64,000 bases of DNA from Streptococcus ruminantium (lineage in GTDB: Bacteria > Bacillota > Bacilli > Lactobacillales > Streptococcaceae), in the NCBI RefSeq assembly GCF_003609975.1, contig NZ_AP018400.1, positions 1,748,501 through 1,812,500 on the forward strand, read 5' to 3'. Positions 29,903 through 39,245 of the stretch are shown one piece after another; positions within the stretch are counted from its first letter, which is position 1, and every line of letters starts with the position of its first letter. The notes beneath the pieces were generated by a model. It searched no databases and was not told the origin of the DNA. It saw only the letters and a list, made by a program, of their open reading frames with translations. The translations under genes and the position numbers were made by a program.

Positions 29903-30234
29903 ACCGAGTCTCCCACATCTATACTTAATAAAAAATTATCAGAAGTATGTTACCCGTCTATTATACCATTTTTCCCTTCTTCTTACACATTTTCTCAAGG
30001 GGTTTGGGACTTTGCCCCAAGTGTTAAAATCCATCACCTAAAGGAGCCGTCTGCTCACTTTTGGTGGTGGAATTTTTGCGATAGTGTGTATACACTATCT
30101 GAGCTCGCAAAGACCTAAACCCAAGTTTCTCAGTCCTTTCTCATTGTCCCGGGTTAAATACGGGGATGACATTGCTAGGCAACTGAATTTCAAAAGAACA
30201 CAATAAAACTGCTGGCTGCTGCCAACGGTTTTAT
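29903..30234 (-). promoter_or_regulatory. Non-coding region with candidate oriT
   Basis: No gene. At 30075-30111 nested inverted repeats occur: GATAGTGT/ACACTATC with loop GTAT inside TTTGCG/CGCAAA. The ATAGTGTGTATAC core resembles known nicking regions of mobilizable streptococcal plasmids. A second GC-rich repeat (CTTGGGG...CCCCTTG) is at about 29996-30022. It sits directly after mobC, where an origin of transfer is expected. Function is inferred. Confidence 0.45.
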
Positions 30235-30594
30235 TCACTTTTTGCGGGACTTCTTTTGGGGTATGACTGAAATTTCTTTCTCCACTGCTTCCATCAATCG
30301 AGTCACCAACTGACCAAGTTCTATAAAATCCGATTACGAAATCATTCCAACCTGAGTTGACAATTTGGCAATTACATTGATTGAACGTCCAATTTGGATG
30401 AGTTGCTCTGTCAACTGCTCATACTCTGGAAAATTAACCGTCCACGATTCTATCTCACAGCTAAGTAATTTCTTTCTGGCATAGGCTGAAAAGTTAGCCT
30501 CCTGTTCCTTAGCCATCAGAGCTAGCAATCTATCATTTTCTTCTTCGGTCAGAAAGACTTGCTTCACGACGTTCTTGATCCTCTTTTTCATCAA
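30235..30594 (-). pseudogene. mobC: MobC-like mobilization protein with internal stop
   Basis: MobC proteins are small relaxosome accessory proteins that help the relaxase act at oriT. Motifs: FLTEEENDRLLALMAKEQ, NFSAYARKKLL and QLIQIGRSINVIAKL. The frame stops at TAA (30334-30336) after VGMIS, but the same frame continues SDFIELGQLVTRLMEAVEK to a TGA at 30235. The whole is 119 codons, the usual MobC length. So one nonsense codon cuts off the last 33 residues. No relaxase gene follows. Confidence 0.78.
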
Positions 30595-30953
30595 TCTACC
30601 TTTGATAGTAACCTCTCCTTCTTCTGTTTATGGTACTTGAGTAACGCTGTCTCATATTTGCCAATCATTTGAACACTATATATCATCGCTCGCACTGCTT
30701 GAACATCTTGAGACTGTTCTGCAATCCTGGATAACTGATTCAAATTATTTTTGATTCGCCTCACGGAAAATATCAACGCATCAAAAGCTGTTTCATCAAA
30801 CGTCACAACGACGGGAGTCTTCTTAAACAACATTTTCCTAGCATAACTGGAAAAATTTCTGGTTCCTGTATAGCTGATAAAATAATCTAGGGCCTGATTC
30901 TGGGATTCAGTAATGTAGAATTTTTTTAGCACTGTTCGATAGCGTTCAGCCAT
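30591..30953 (-). CDS. MobC-like (ribbon-helix-helix) mobilization protein
   Basis: 120 residues, beginning MAERYRTVLKKFYITESQN. It shares the pattern FSSYARKMLFKK and the later helical RRIKNNLNQLSRIAEQ with MobC proteins and with its downstream neighbour. The two look like an ancient duplication. The start at 30953 overlaps the previous gene by 8 bp and its stop overlaps the next start (ATGA). The longer frame to 31145 runs through the upstream gene. Probably DNA-binding at oriT. Confidence 0.65.
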   Translation of the reverse strand: MAERYRTVLKKFYITESQNQALDYFISYTGTRNFSSYARKMLFKKTPVVVTFDETAFDALIFSVRRIKNNLNQLSRIAEQSQDVQAVRAMIYSVQMIGKYETALLKYHKQKKERLLSKVD

Positions 30954-31236
30954 GCTGGGCCTTCTTTCCATAAAATTCCGCCTGAACAATATCATGCTTT
31001 CGTAAACATTCCACCAGGGATTGATAGTCATGTAGCAAGCCCAATTCCAAATCTGGAAAGTCATTTTCCTTGGTTTCGATAATAACTTCCAACTGACTAG
31101 CAATTTCTCTGACTGAAAAGCTGTAATCCAACGTCTCGGCTTCATAGTCTTGTTTTAACTCTTGATACCGTACATATTCATCCTGCGACTTAAAGCCAGC
31201 CACTAGCATGTTCTCAAGTTGATAATAATCCGTCAT
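30946..31236 (-). CDS. Hypothetical protein of the mobilization operon
   Basis: 96 residues, acidic and helical, not recognised. It starts MTDYYQLENMLVAGFKSQDE, has a central EIASQLEVIIETKEND and ends with LRKHDIVQAEFYGKKAQHG. It is tightly packed between the replisome organizer (12 bp away) and the MobC-like gene (8-bp overlap), so it belongs to the same transcription unit. A role in replication or transfer of the element is a guess from position. Confidence 0.6.
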   Translation of the reverse strand: MTDYYQLENMLVAGFKSQDEYVRYQELKQDYEAETLDYSFSVREIASQLEVIIETKENDFPDLELGLLHDYQSLVECLRKHDIVQAEFYGKKAQHG

Positions 31237-31248
31237 TTCTTCTTTCCT

Positions 31249-32091
31249 CTATTTCTTTTGATACTTTCTTCTAGCATTTTCATGGGCAATGGCTTTCGCT
31301 TCTAACAACCTCTCCTCTTTTAACCGTTCCATGGAACTGATTAGATAAGCTAGGGGAGATTCTACATCTTCTGGAATCCTATCAATCATAGCCAAAACCT
31401 CATCACTTGTCATGTAGCCATCACTCAAAAATTGACCAATTAGCATCTTTTGTTGATGGGTCAGACTATAATTATAAGGATAAATAAACTTTTCGTTGTA
31501 TTTGTCTGCAATGACTTGTAGCAAAGAATAATATTCAGGTTTGATATAAGGTTGAGTCTCTCTAGAACTATTATCAAGTATAGTCTTATTCTCCTTCTTA
31601 CTCTTGTTCTTAATCTGTTGCGTTACTTGACCGTTACCATCCGTTACAGGTAACGCTTCTGTAACATTACATTCCAGCTTTAACTGCTCTTTACCATTGA
31701 CCACCGCTTTTTGCTTTTGACGAAAGCGTGTTACCCTTTCTCTAGTTTGCTGACGAATTTTCTCTAAACCATCAATGTTCTGATGCTTTTCCCAATTTGG
31801 AATGGTGACAGTACCATCTACAAATGCTATCATGCTAAACTGTTCAAAGGTCTTTAAGGCTAATTTGACTGTTGTAGCTTTTCGCCTGAAAACCGTCGTC
31901 AACATTTCCTCCGTGTAAAAGATTTTATCACCTAGAGCTAATACGCCACTATAATTCTGTTTGCCCGCTAAGACTAACAACTTGAACCAAATAACAATTA
32001 GGGTATCACCCTCTGGCATTGATTCAATCAACTGAATCTTTTCGTCATCAAAAATATCCGTTGTAATCTTAATCCACCGAACATCACTCAT
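31249..32091 (-). CDS. Phage replisome organizer-type protein
   Basis: 280 residues. The first 120 residues (VRWIKITTDIFDDEKIQLI, DTLIVIWFKLLVLAGK, FYTEEMLTTVFRRKATTV) match the replisome-organizer N-terminal winged-helix domain of Firmicute phages and elements. A low-complexity middle leads to a DnaD-like C-terminus (MLIGQFLSDGYMTSDEVL). It would open an origin or load helicase for replication of the excised element. It follows the HTH gene by 12 bp. Confidence 0.82.
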   Translation of the reverse strand: MSDVRWIKITTDIFDDEKIQLIESMPEGDTLIVIWFKLLVLAGKQNYSGVLALGDKIFYTEEMLTTVFRRKATTVKLALKTFEQFSMIAFVDGTVTIPNWEKHQNIDGLEKIRQQTRERVTRFRQKQKAVVNGKEQLKLECNVTEALPVTDGNGQVTQQIKNKSKKENKTILDNSSRETQPYIKPEYYSLLQVIADKYNEKFIYPYNYSLTHQQKMLIGQFLSDGYMTSDEVLAMIDRIPEDVESPLAYLISSMERLKEERLLEAKAIAHENARRKYQKK

Positions 32092-32103
32092 AAATGTTCC
32101 TCT

Positions 32104-32388
32104 TTATCTTTCATATTGCTTCAACCAGCGTGTCACAGCCCGCTTATCGTAGAGAGTTACACCATCTATCACCATAGTTGGCATGCCCTCACGTGTCCAT
32201 TTTTGCAAAGTGGTTGTGGAAACATCTAACCATCTTGCTAAAGCAGCCATTCGCACCATCGGTTTATAAAGCTCTTTATCCTCTAAAGCTCGCTCCACTG
32301 CTGTTGCAATCATCTCATCATAGTGAGCTCGTAATTGCTTTTCTAGTGCTTTAGGAAGTTGGACAACCAAAGTCGTTTCTTCTGACAT
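32104..32388 (-). CDS. Helix-turn-helix protein (excisionase-like)
   Basis: 94 residues. The C-terminal 50 residues form a MerR/excisionase-like winged helix: ALARWLDVSTTTLQKWTREG then TLYDKRAVTRWLKQYER. The N-terminus (LVVQLPKALEKQLRAHYDEM) is helical. First gene of the leftward operon, divergent from the XRE regulator. It may be the excisionase, although excisionases more often lie next to the integrase. Confidence 0.7.
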   Translation of the reverse strand: MSEETTLVVQLPKALEKQLRAHYDEMIATAVERALEDKELYKPMVRMAALARWLDVSTTTLQKWTREGMPTMVIDGVTLYDKRAVTRWLKQYER

Positions 32389-32407
32389 ATCGTTACTTCA
32401 TTTCTAT

Positions 32408-32431
32408 TTCTCAATTAAATAAACTCCGAAA
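32408..32431 (+). repeat. Element A 24-bp motif, copy in the divergent control region
   Basis: ttctcaattaaataaactcc then gaaa; 22 of 24 bases match 33041-33064. It lies between the leftward operon and the XRE gene, next to an inverted repeat TGTATA(T)6TATACA at about 32435-32453. Probable regulator binding region. Confidence 0.6.
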
Positions 32432-32512
32432 TTTGTATATTTTTTTATACATTTTAGATTATATATACTTTTTGTATTGAATGTGGTTGCAATATCTAAG
32501 AGGAGGTTACTT

Positions 32513-33031
32513 ATAACCAATAATATCGCCAAACTTATCGAAGAAAGTGGCAAAAAAATAAAAAGTATCAGTGAAGCGCTAGATATATCCTACCCAACAC
32601 TATCTAGCTATAACCAAGGAATACGAAAACCTAAAAAAGAGAATGCTCAAAAGTTAGCGGATTATTTTGGTGTCTCAGTGGCATACATCCTTGGAATTGA
32701 CGAAGAAAAGTACGCTCCGTCAAATTTAAAAATCGTCACTGATAGTTTCAAGACATCTGAAATTACTTCTGTAACACCTTTTAAAAGCGATATGGAGAAG
32801 CTTAAGAAAGGAATCGAACTAGGAGAGATTCATTTGTCTATGCCCTTAAATGAAGGCTTCTCAGACGATTTTAGGCGCATTTTAGCGCGCTACTTGATCA
32901 ATCATGAGGAAGAATTCATGAAAACTTTCACTAAACACATGAATAGTTTAAAACGAGAGTCAGAAATTTGGCAAACCTGGATTCAGACTGAAGAATACCG
33001 AATTAGACAAGAAGACCGACACAAAAAATAA
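32513..33031 (+). CDS. XRE-family regulator with ATA at the expected start
   Basis: 172 residues from 32513. The Cro/C1 domain is clear: NNIAKLIEESGKKIKSISEA, LDISYPTLSSYNQGIRKP, KLADYFGVSVAYILGID. A perfect AGGAGG at 32501-32506 is followed 6 bases later by ATA ACC AAT AAT, where relatives have ATG. No ATG lies near; a TTG at 32477 is in frame but lies before the ribosome site. So the start codon appears mutated (ATG to ATA) or is a rare AUA start. It probably represses the divergent operon and the integrase. Confidence 0.75.
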   Translation: MTNNIAKLIEESGKKIKSISEALDISYPTLSSYNQGIRKPKKENAQKLADYFGVSVAYILGIDEEKYAPSNLKIVTDSFKTSEITSVTPFKSDMEKLKKGIELGEIHLSMPLNEGFSDDFRRILARYLINHEEEFMKTFTKHMNSLKRESEIWQTWIQTEEYRIRQEDRHKK

Positions 33032-33040
33032 ACGAACAGT

Positions 33041-33064
33041 TTCTCAATTACATAAGCTCCGAAA
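33041..33064 (+). repeat. Element A 24-bp motif, copy ahead of the integrase
   Basis: ttctcaattacataagctcc then gaaa, 22 bp before the integrase start. Copies also at 32408 and (inverted) 21740. Confidence 0.6.
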
Positions 33065-33085
33065 ACTTAGAAACGGAGAACTGTT

Positions 33086-34240
33086 ATGTCAATTCATAAA
33101 TACCAATCCCTCAAAGGAACCACCTATTTTGTCAAAATTTACCTGGGTCTAAACGACTATGGTAAGAAAAAGTATTACACCAAGTGAGGATTCAAAACTC
33201 GCAAAGCTGCAAAAGCACATGAAACAGCTATAACTCACCAGCTGAATTCTGGAATTTTTGTTCAACTTTCCAGGCAGGTATCATTTACCTACAAAGAGTT
33301 ATACCAAAAGTGGTACGAAGCCTACAAAGACACTGTGGAAGCAACCACAGCTGCGAAAACTGCTGACTTATATCGCCTTCATATTCTACCAATCTTTGGG
33401 GAGAAAAAGATTTCAAAAATTAGTCCATTGGATTACCAAACCTTTATTACAGATAAGGCCAAGTCATTCAAGAATATGAAACAAATCAAGTCATATACCT
33501 CAAAAATCTTTGAATTTGCCGGCAACATGAATTTCATTGAACGCAATCCAATGAGCAAGGTGATTATGCCTACAATCAAAAAAACTGCCAGTGAAAATTA
33601 CTGGTCAGTTAGTGAGTTGCAGCAGTTTTTGACAATCATTTTAGAAAATGAACCTTATAAACATTATGCCTTGTTCAGACTATTAGCTTATAGTGGTTTA
33701 CGAAAAGGTGAATTGTATACTCTTAGATGGTCAGACTTTAATCCAGATACCCAATTACTAACCATCAATAAAAGCCTGGGTAGGATAGATGGGCATGCTG
33801 TTGAAAAAGACACGAAGAACTCATTTTCTGTACGTTCAATCTACCTTGACGATGAGACTTGTACCATACTTCATAAGTGGAAACAAGAATCTATCCAAGA
33901 GAAAGGCCAGCTACATATCGCACCTCTCTCCATAGAAGATAATTTTATGTTCACTTACTGCACAAGAACAGGTAGTATTGAGCCACTTCACGCTGACTAC
34001 ATCAACAATATTCTAAAACGCATTATACGTAAGCATAATCTTAAAAAGATTAACCCACATGGGTTTAGACACACTCACACAACCTTGATGATTGAAATGG
34101 GAGTTGATCCTGTGAATGCTGCTAAACGGTTGGGACACGCTAGTAGCCAAATGACACTGGACACCTATAGCCATGCCACAAAAACTGGTGAAAAACAGTC
34201 CATTACAACATTCGCTGAATACTTCAATAAAGCTAAATAA
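33086..34240 (+). pseudogene. int: Tyrosine integrase of element A, in-frame stop
   Basis: 384 codons from ATG 33086 (GGAG ahead). Codon 34 (33185-33187) is TGA: YYTK-stop-GFKTRKAA, where integrases of this family have Arg, so a CGA/AGA to TGA change is likely. The rest is complete: an arm-binding/SAM-like domain and the catalytic domain with RLLAYSGLRKGELYTLRW, HGFRHTHTTLMIEMG, LGHASSQMTLDTYSH (R-H-R-H-Y all present). Without readthrough only a 301-residue internal frame from 33335 could be made. Located at the rpsI-proximal side of element A. Confidence 0.88.
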
Positions 34241-34510
34241 CCCTAGCTTTATTTTTCCAACTAAATTTAACCAGGTCTTAAGAGATTACCAAAAGGATTA
34301 CCAAGCCCACTTTTCCACAAAGAAAGACACCTTGCAAGTAACTTGCAAAGTGCCTGTAAACGTTGATACATTAACATTTTGAGGCAGGCTCTGACGAGCT
34401 CTGCAGCCGCATCTGTAAGCGCCTAAAGCCGCAACAGCTGCGTCAATTTAGACACAAAAACACTCCCCAAATCTGAGGAGTGTTTGAGATAGACGATAAT
34501 CTGACCAGCA
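34241..34510 (-). other. Right end of element A with an rpsI-type terminator
   Basis: Contains GATTACCAAAA-type arm-site candidates near 34284-34300 and the int-end motif at 34342-34371. A hairpin AAACACTCC/GGAGTGTTT (34458-34466, 34477-34485) is followed by T on the minus strand. It lies right after the second rpsI tail and would have ended rpsI transcription before element B came in. Confidence 0.55.
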
Positions 34511-34563
34511 GATTAACGTTTACTAAATTGACTCGCTTTACGAGCTTTCTTAAGACCTGGTTT
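34511..34563 (-). repeat. Exact 53-bp copy of the rpsI 3' end (junction of elements A and B)
   Basis: Identical over 53 bases to 43645-43697. It includes the rpsI stop codon and last 15 sense codons. Identity stops abruptly on both sides. This is the att site between the tandem elements. Confidence 0.95.
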
Positions 34564-34900
34564 GTCATGATAAAACTTCAAATATTTAGATAAAGCTTTC
34601 ACATCAGTGGTTGAGAGCTTTTTATTTTACTTGAAATTTGATTAAATTTCATCTAATTTGAAACAAGTCAGGTAACTTTCTTGCTATAAATAGAGGAGCA
34701 TTAAGACAAACTAGGTTTAATTTTCTCACTTTAGTTATATCATATTATTCCCTACAATGAAATAACCGAGGCAAGAAAGAAACGGTGATTTTCAGCAAAA
34801 TAGAAAAGCTGAACTATCCCAAACCTAGAAACGATTTTCTAAGTGAGAAGTTCGATTTTTTGAATGTTCGAGAATTAGTGAACTTTCTATTTTTACTTCA
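34564..34900 (+). other. Left end of element B, no gene recognised
   Basis: AT-rich. A plus-strand frame from 34785 overlaps the end of res in antisense and has no ribosome site. GTCAGGTAACTTT at about 34666 resembles the arm-site unit at the other end of the element. Confidence 0.35.
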
Positions 34901-37570
34901 TCAATCTTTAGAAAAGCGGTCAGCAAGTACATTAAAGGATGAACTGGCATGGATTTGTTGTGAGGGAATAAAAACGTATTTCCATGGTTTTCTTCCTGTA
35001 GCCTCTGCCCAAGATGTAGCTACTTTACAAAATTGAACTGCTCGTTTCCCTTTAGCAATAACATCAGCTGTTTCAATTTTATCCTCACCTTTTACTTCTA
35101 CAATATAAAAAGCATCTTTTGTTTCTACAACAAAATCTGGAATATAGTGCCTGCCTCTATTGTATGAAATATTAAACTCTGCTGGAGCTGGTCTAAGCCA
35201 GTTTCTTACATCTTTTTCATTTTCAAGGACTCTAGCTAAAATGAGTTCAGGCTTACTATCGAATTTAGTAGAAGAAAATACTCCTTTTTTTATTCCCTCA
35301 AAAAGGACAGATTTGATACCAGAAGTATAAGAATCACTATAAAAATTTACACGCTCACTCCAAGTGAATGATTGTTCAAGATTATAGTCTCTTTCTCCAG
35401 ATACTCTTTCTTGAATCAGTCCATTTTCAGTATAGAAGTGGTCGTCTTGTAACATCTGATGATAAATTTTATTGGCAATATCTTTCTTAAACATCATTAC
35501 TATGTTTCTCAAACCATTGCTACCAAACTTTTCTTCATAAAAATCACAAACTTGTGAAATTAACTTGAATATTAACTCTGAGCACTTTTCATAGTCTACT
35601 TCAGGCTTTTCCCTAAGTAGGGTAAGAATTGTCTTTTTAGGATTATAACCGTCAAAATCAATTGCATCACTATCAATTCGTTGAATTTCTGTCAAATCCT
35701 CTAGATTCTGTAAAAGCATTTCGTTTTTTATCGGAACATGATTAAAGTCTGATAAATCAATATCAAAATCTGAAAAACCATATTCTTCAACACCTGAGTC
35801 AGTAACTCTCAATTGTGGTATAGGGATAAATTTTGCAATAGCTTCTTGATGAAACTCTTCAACAGTTTGGTCAATCCAATAACTGAAAATGTCTTGATTT
35901 TCTGTATAAACCTCACCTAAATCCTTCTTTTCTTTTATCTTAGATTTAACACGGCTAGTAAGGTTTATTTTCTGATTTGAAGTCATGTTACTAGCTTGGT
36001 TTTGTTGAATCTCATCACTAATTTCTTTTTGAACTAATAATGTAGTCTCGTCAATTACTTTATCAATTTTTTCATCTCTTTCCAGATTTAGCACCTGATA
36101 AGCTTTGAAACGTGATTCTTCTTTTTCAAAATTGAAAGATAGCTGTGTTGACGAGGACTCTGTTGCTACATCTTCAATATTTATGACATTTCCTGCCTTA
36201 AATATTGAATCTCCTTTCTGAGCCTCTTCGATTATTTCTTGGAATTTATCATGTGCAGTAAGATAAACTGCATCAACAATACTATCTCTCGTTCGCTTTC
36301 CATATGGTAATCGCAATCCCCGTCCAACCATTTGTTCTCTCAAAATTTTAGAAGTCGCTGTTCGCAGAGGAACTATTGTGTACAGGTTGTTTACATCCCA
36401 GCCTTCCTTAAGCATATTTACATGGATAACAATCTCAACAGGATTGTCACTACTCTCAATCTCAAGTAAAAGTTTGGTATTTGCTTCGCTCTCTATACCA
36501 GTTTTTTTAGAATGAACAGTAATAGTTTTATTCCGATAGAAACCATCTCTAAACTCATCAGAAGTTACAAACTCTTCTACCCATTTTGCATGCTCAGTAT
36601 CTTTACAAACAACCATCATGAAAGGTTTTACAACTCTAATAGGACTCTCTGGTGTACTATTATTTTTTGAATAACTTTCTAATTCAGCTTTTGTTCTTTC
36701 ATGAAGTTTAATTCCATCATACAACATTGTCTTATCAAGTTCTTCCTGACCGAAATTAAAAAAGTCAATATCAGAACGAGTAACTGCATAAGGAGTTCTC
36801 GTATATCCGTCTTCAATTGCTTTTGATAATGGATATTCATAGACTACATTTTTAAATTTTTCCTGTTTTTTCCCTTTACCAACAAGCGGAGTTGCAGTTA
36901 ATTCTAAACCTAACATCGGCTTTAAATCATTAAGTGCTTGCATCCCTTTTTCTGCTCGATAATGGTGTGATTCATCCATAATCATCACTAGACCCGGAAT
37001 ACTTGAAAGATAGTCATAAAAAGAATCACCGAGGAATTCATTTAGCTTCCTCATATTTGCTTCTTCTTTGTTAAATTTATCAATATTATAGACAAAAATT
37101 CTAATATCTGATTCCCACATTGAGATTTGCTTTGTTTTATAGTCATCATCTGTGACTATTTGTGGTGGATTTGAAAAACACCCAAGCCCATTAAATACGT
37201 ATTTCGAGTGATTATAATCAGATAAATCTCGTTTTAATTTTTCATATATTGTAGTATTGGGAGCTACAACAAAGAAGTTTCTTAGATTTTGCTGTGTATA
37301 TAAATATGCTATAAACGCACCCATCAATCTTGTTTTACCTACACCTGTAGCTAAAGCAAATGTTAATGACATAAAGTCTCTTTCAAAATCTGTGCATATT
37401 GGATAAAGATTATTGACACTCTTAAGTGCAGCATCTAGATTCATCCCTTTTTTAACCTGTATGGAAGTCACTATTTTTTCTAGAATTTTTAAGGAATCCT
37501 CTTGTGGTTTCCTTAGAGACATAACACCACTGATGTAGTCAGTTGTATAATGAGGAAATCTATTATTCAT
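34901..37570 (-). CDS. res: Type III restriction subunit Res
   Basis: 889 residues. Helicase motifs: ALATGVGKTRLMGAF (Walker A), LVMIMDESHHYRAEKG, LELTATPLVGKG, and EQMVGRGLRLPYGKR (motif VI). The C-terminal nuclease has RHYIPDFVVETKDAFYIVEVK, a PD-x-ExK site. The frame is open to 37609, but GAGGAGG and the ATG at 37570 give an 8-bp overlap with the mod stop, the usual coupling. Res cuts after ATP-driven sliding, only in complex with Mod. No disruption seen. Confidence 0.92.
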   Translation of the reverse strand: MNNRFPHYTTDYISGVMSLRKPQEDSLKILEKIVTSIQVKKGMNLDAALKSVNNLYPICTDFERDFMSLTFALATGVGKTRLMGAFIAYLYTQQNLRNFFVVAPNTTIYEKLKRDLSDYNHSKYVFNGLGCFSNPPQIVTDDDYKTKQISMWESDIRIFVYNIDKFNKEEANMRKLNEFLGDSFYDYLSSIPGLVMIMDESHHYRAEKGMQALNDLKPMLGLELTATPLVGKGKKQEKFKNVVYEYPLSKAIEDGYTRTPYAVTRSDIDFFNFGQEELDKTMLYDGIKLHERTKAELESYSKNNSTPESPIRVVKPFMMVVCKDTEHAKWVEEFVTSDEFRDGFYRNKTITVHSKKTGIESEANTKLLLEIESSDNPVEIVIHVNMLKEGWDVNNLYTIVPLRTATSKILREQMVGRGLRLPYGKRTRDSIVDAVYLTAHDKFQEIIEEAQKGDSIFKAGNVINIEDVATESSSTQLSFNFEKEESRFKAYQVLNLERDEKIDKVIDETTLLVQKEISDEIQQNQASNMTSNQKINLTSRVKSKIKEKKDLGEVYTENQDIFSYWIDQTVEEFHQEAIAKFIPIPQLRVTDSGVEEYGFSDFDIDLSDFNHVPIKNEMLLQNLEDLTEIQRIDSDAIDFDGYNPKKTILTLLREKPEVDYEKCSELIFKLISQVCDFYEEKFGSNGLRNIVMMFKKDIANKIYHQMLQDDHFYTENGLIQERVSGERDYNLEQSFTWSERVNFYSDSYTSGIKSVLFEGIKKGVFSSTKFDSKPELILARVLENEKDVRNWLRPAPAEFNISYNRGRHYIPDFVVETKDAFYIVEVKGEDKIETADVIAKGKRAVQFCKVATSWAEATGRKPWKYVFIPSQQIHASSSFNVLADRFSKD

Positions 37571-39245
37571 TCTCATCCTCCTCATATTCATAAATTGGCG
37601 GATTGACAATATTCAAGTTGTAGTTTTCTTTATTGAATTCACATCTATCAAGAAGCATTTGTGGAAGTTTCTTGATTGTAATATTTTTATATTTATTACC
37701 AATTTCTCTTGAAAAAGATTTACAAGCAATTATCAAATATTCATTATCTTGCATAGTAGACTGGATTGAATCGATAATTTGAGTGTTAACATGACGAGTT
37801 GTAACAAAGAGATAAGAATTTTCACTACCAATTGATTGTTTCCAAAAATAATTGCTATCGGGTTGATATAAAAAACCTTCATGTAGAGCTACTGCGCTTG
37901 CCAACATATCCGCATCATAATCAGGGTTAATTACGTGTTCATCAAAAAGGTCCTTTTTAATTAATGAAGGCGCTAATTCATAAAACTTATATGCCCCACC
38001 ACCTTGCCAGTTAACGATTCTAGAAATTCCACCCTGATCGCTTCCGTCAATTACTCTATCTAAGCGGGTTTTACAATGTGTATAAGCATGGTCTCCCATT
38101 TCTATTCCAATATACCGTCTGTTCAACTTTTGAGCAACAGCTGCTGTTGTTCCTGATCCAAGAAATGAATCTAAAACTAAGTCACCTTCATTAGTTGCAG
38201 TTTTTAAAATTCTCATCAATATCTTTTCAGGTTTTTTACTTTTTGCAAAAGAAACTCCACCTTCTTGTGCCACTCCGCCGTCATTTGAAATATCAATCCA
38301 GTTATCTGAAACATATACAGTAGAATTTGCCTTAGCTTGCACTAATTCAATTCTTGGATCTTTAGCATCTCGGTTAAAATCTGTTCTAAAAAATCTTTTA
38401 TTCCCATCATTATTCGTATAACAATAAATTATCTGTTCAAATTCTTCAGTTTTATATTTTTGAACCAGCGGCTTGTTTGATTTTGAGCCAAAAATCCTAT
38501 ATGAATTGTTCCATTTCCACTCATCAGTCAAGTCAATTTGATTGTCCTTAGCATAACTCGAAAGGCTCATAAGGCGCATACCTTTTAGTATTTCGTTTAC
38601 CTCTGAATCACTCAATTCATGAAATGAATCAAATTGGCTTTCAGATAATTCCGGAATAATTAAATTATATTCTTTGTCCCACTGCTTTTTGTTTATTTTC
38701 TCTATTTTTAGCGGAGAAAAAGCAATACCTTTTTTATAAAGCAAAATATATTCTTTTTGTGCAGGAAATCTTTTTCCGTTGATAACATGGGTCATTTTAA
38801 CACCCGAAAGGCTATTCATGTTAACTGAAATAATATTAACACGATTATTTCTTCCAAATATCTCGTCCATTATAACAGTTAAATAGGCTAATTCATTATC
38901 ATCAATCTGAACAAACATCCAGCCATCATTTGCTAGTAATTTGTACAGTATCTCAATTCTTGCTTTCATTAATGTTAACCAGATAGAATGTTCTAGGTTA
39001 TCGTCATAATGTTCAAAAGCAGAGCCAGTATTGTAAGGCGGGTCAATGTAGATACACTTTACTTGTCCAGCATATTTTTTTTCTAAAGCTTTCAAAGCAA
39101 GTAAGTTATCACCATGAATAATCATATTTTCTGTGTTTGGATCATTTATACAATTAGATTTGTTACTATCTTCAACTAGTAACCGTGGTTCTAATTTAAC
39201 TTCATCTTCTTTTCCTATCCATGTTAATTCTAGCTTGTTTGCCAC
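37563..39245 (-). CDS. mod: Type III DNA methyltransferase Mod
   Basis: 560 residues. Order of motifs is DPPYNTGSAF (about residue 70) before DSFLGSGTTAAVAQ (about residue 363), the beta-class order of type III Mod proteins. The region between them is the target-recognition domain. GTG start at 39245 after GGGAGG. Unlike many streptococcal or pathogen mod genes I see no simple-sequence repeat that would make it phase variable. Forms an operon with res. Confidence 0.92.
   Translation of the reverse strand: MANKLELTWIGKEDEVKLEPRLLVEDSNKSNCINDPNTENMIIHGDNLLALKALEKKYAGQVKCIYIDPPYNTGSAFEHYDDNLEHSIWLTLMKARIEILYKLLANDGWMFVQIDDNELAYLTVIMDEIFGRNNRVNIISVNMNSLSGVKMTHVINGKRFPAQKEYILLYKKGIAFSPLKIEKINKKQWDKEYNLIIPELSESQFDSFHELSDSEVNEILKGMRLMSLSSYAKDNQIDLTDEWKWNNSYRIFGSKSNKPLVQKYKTEEFEQIIYCYTNNDGNKRFFRTDFNRDAKDPRIELVQAKANSTVYVSDNWIDISNDGGVAQEGGVSFAKSKKPEKILMRILKTATNEGDLVLDSFLGSGTTAAVAQKLNRRYIGIEMGDHAYTHCKTRLDRVIDGSDQGGISRIVNWQGGGAYKFYELAPSLIKKDLFDEHVINPDYDADMLASAVALHEGFLYQPDSNYFWKQSIGSENSYLFVTTRHVNTQIIDSIQSTMQDNEYLIIACKSFSREIGNKYKNITIKKLPQMLLDRCEFNKENYNLNIVNPPIYEYEEDENE

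Larger units (their letters stand above)
21559..34563. mobile_element. Element A: degenerate integrative mobilizable element at rpsI
   Basis: About 13 kb bounded by the diverged and the exact rpsI-tail repeats. It holds toxin-antitoxin, AlbA_2 remnant, type I restriction-modification, MobC-like genes, replisome organizer, HTH protein, XRE regulator and a tyrosine integrase at the right end. Similar short sequences with ATTACCAAAA lie near both ends (21726-21735 and about 34286-34296), fitting integrase arm sites. Integrase and one mobC carry stop codons and no relaxase gene is seen, so it is not expected to move by itself. Confidence 0.8.

Noticed and set aside
34785..35036. 83-codon plus frame at the left end of element B
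   Set aside because: Half of it is antisense to the end of res; no ribosome site.
37563..39245. Phase-variable mod gene
   Set aside because: No simple-sequence repeat tract was found in the reading frame or near its start.
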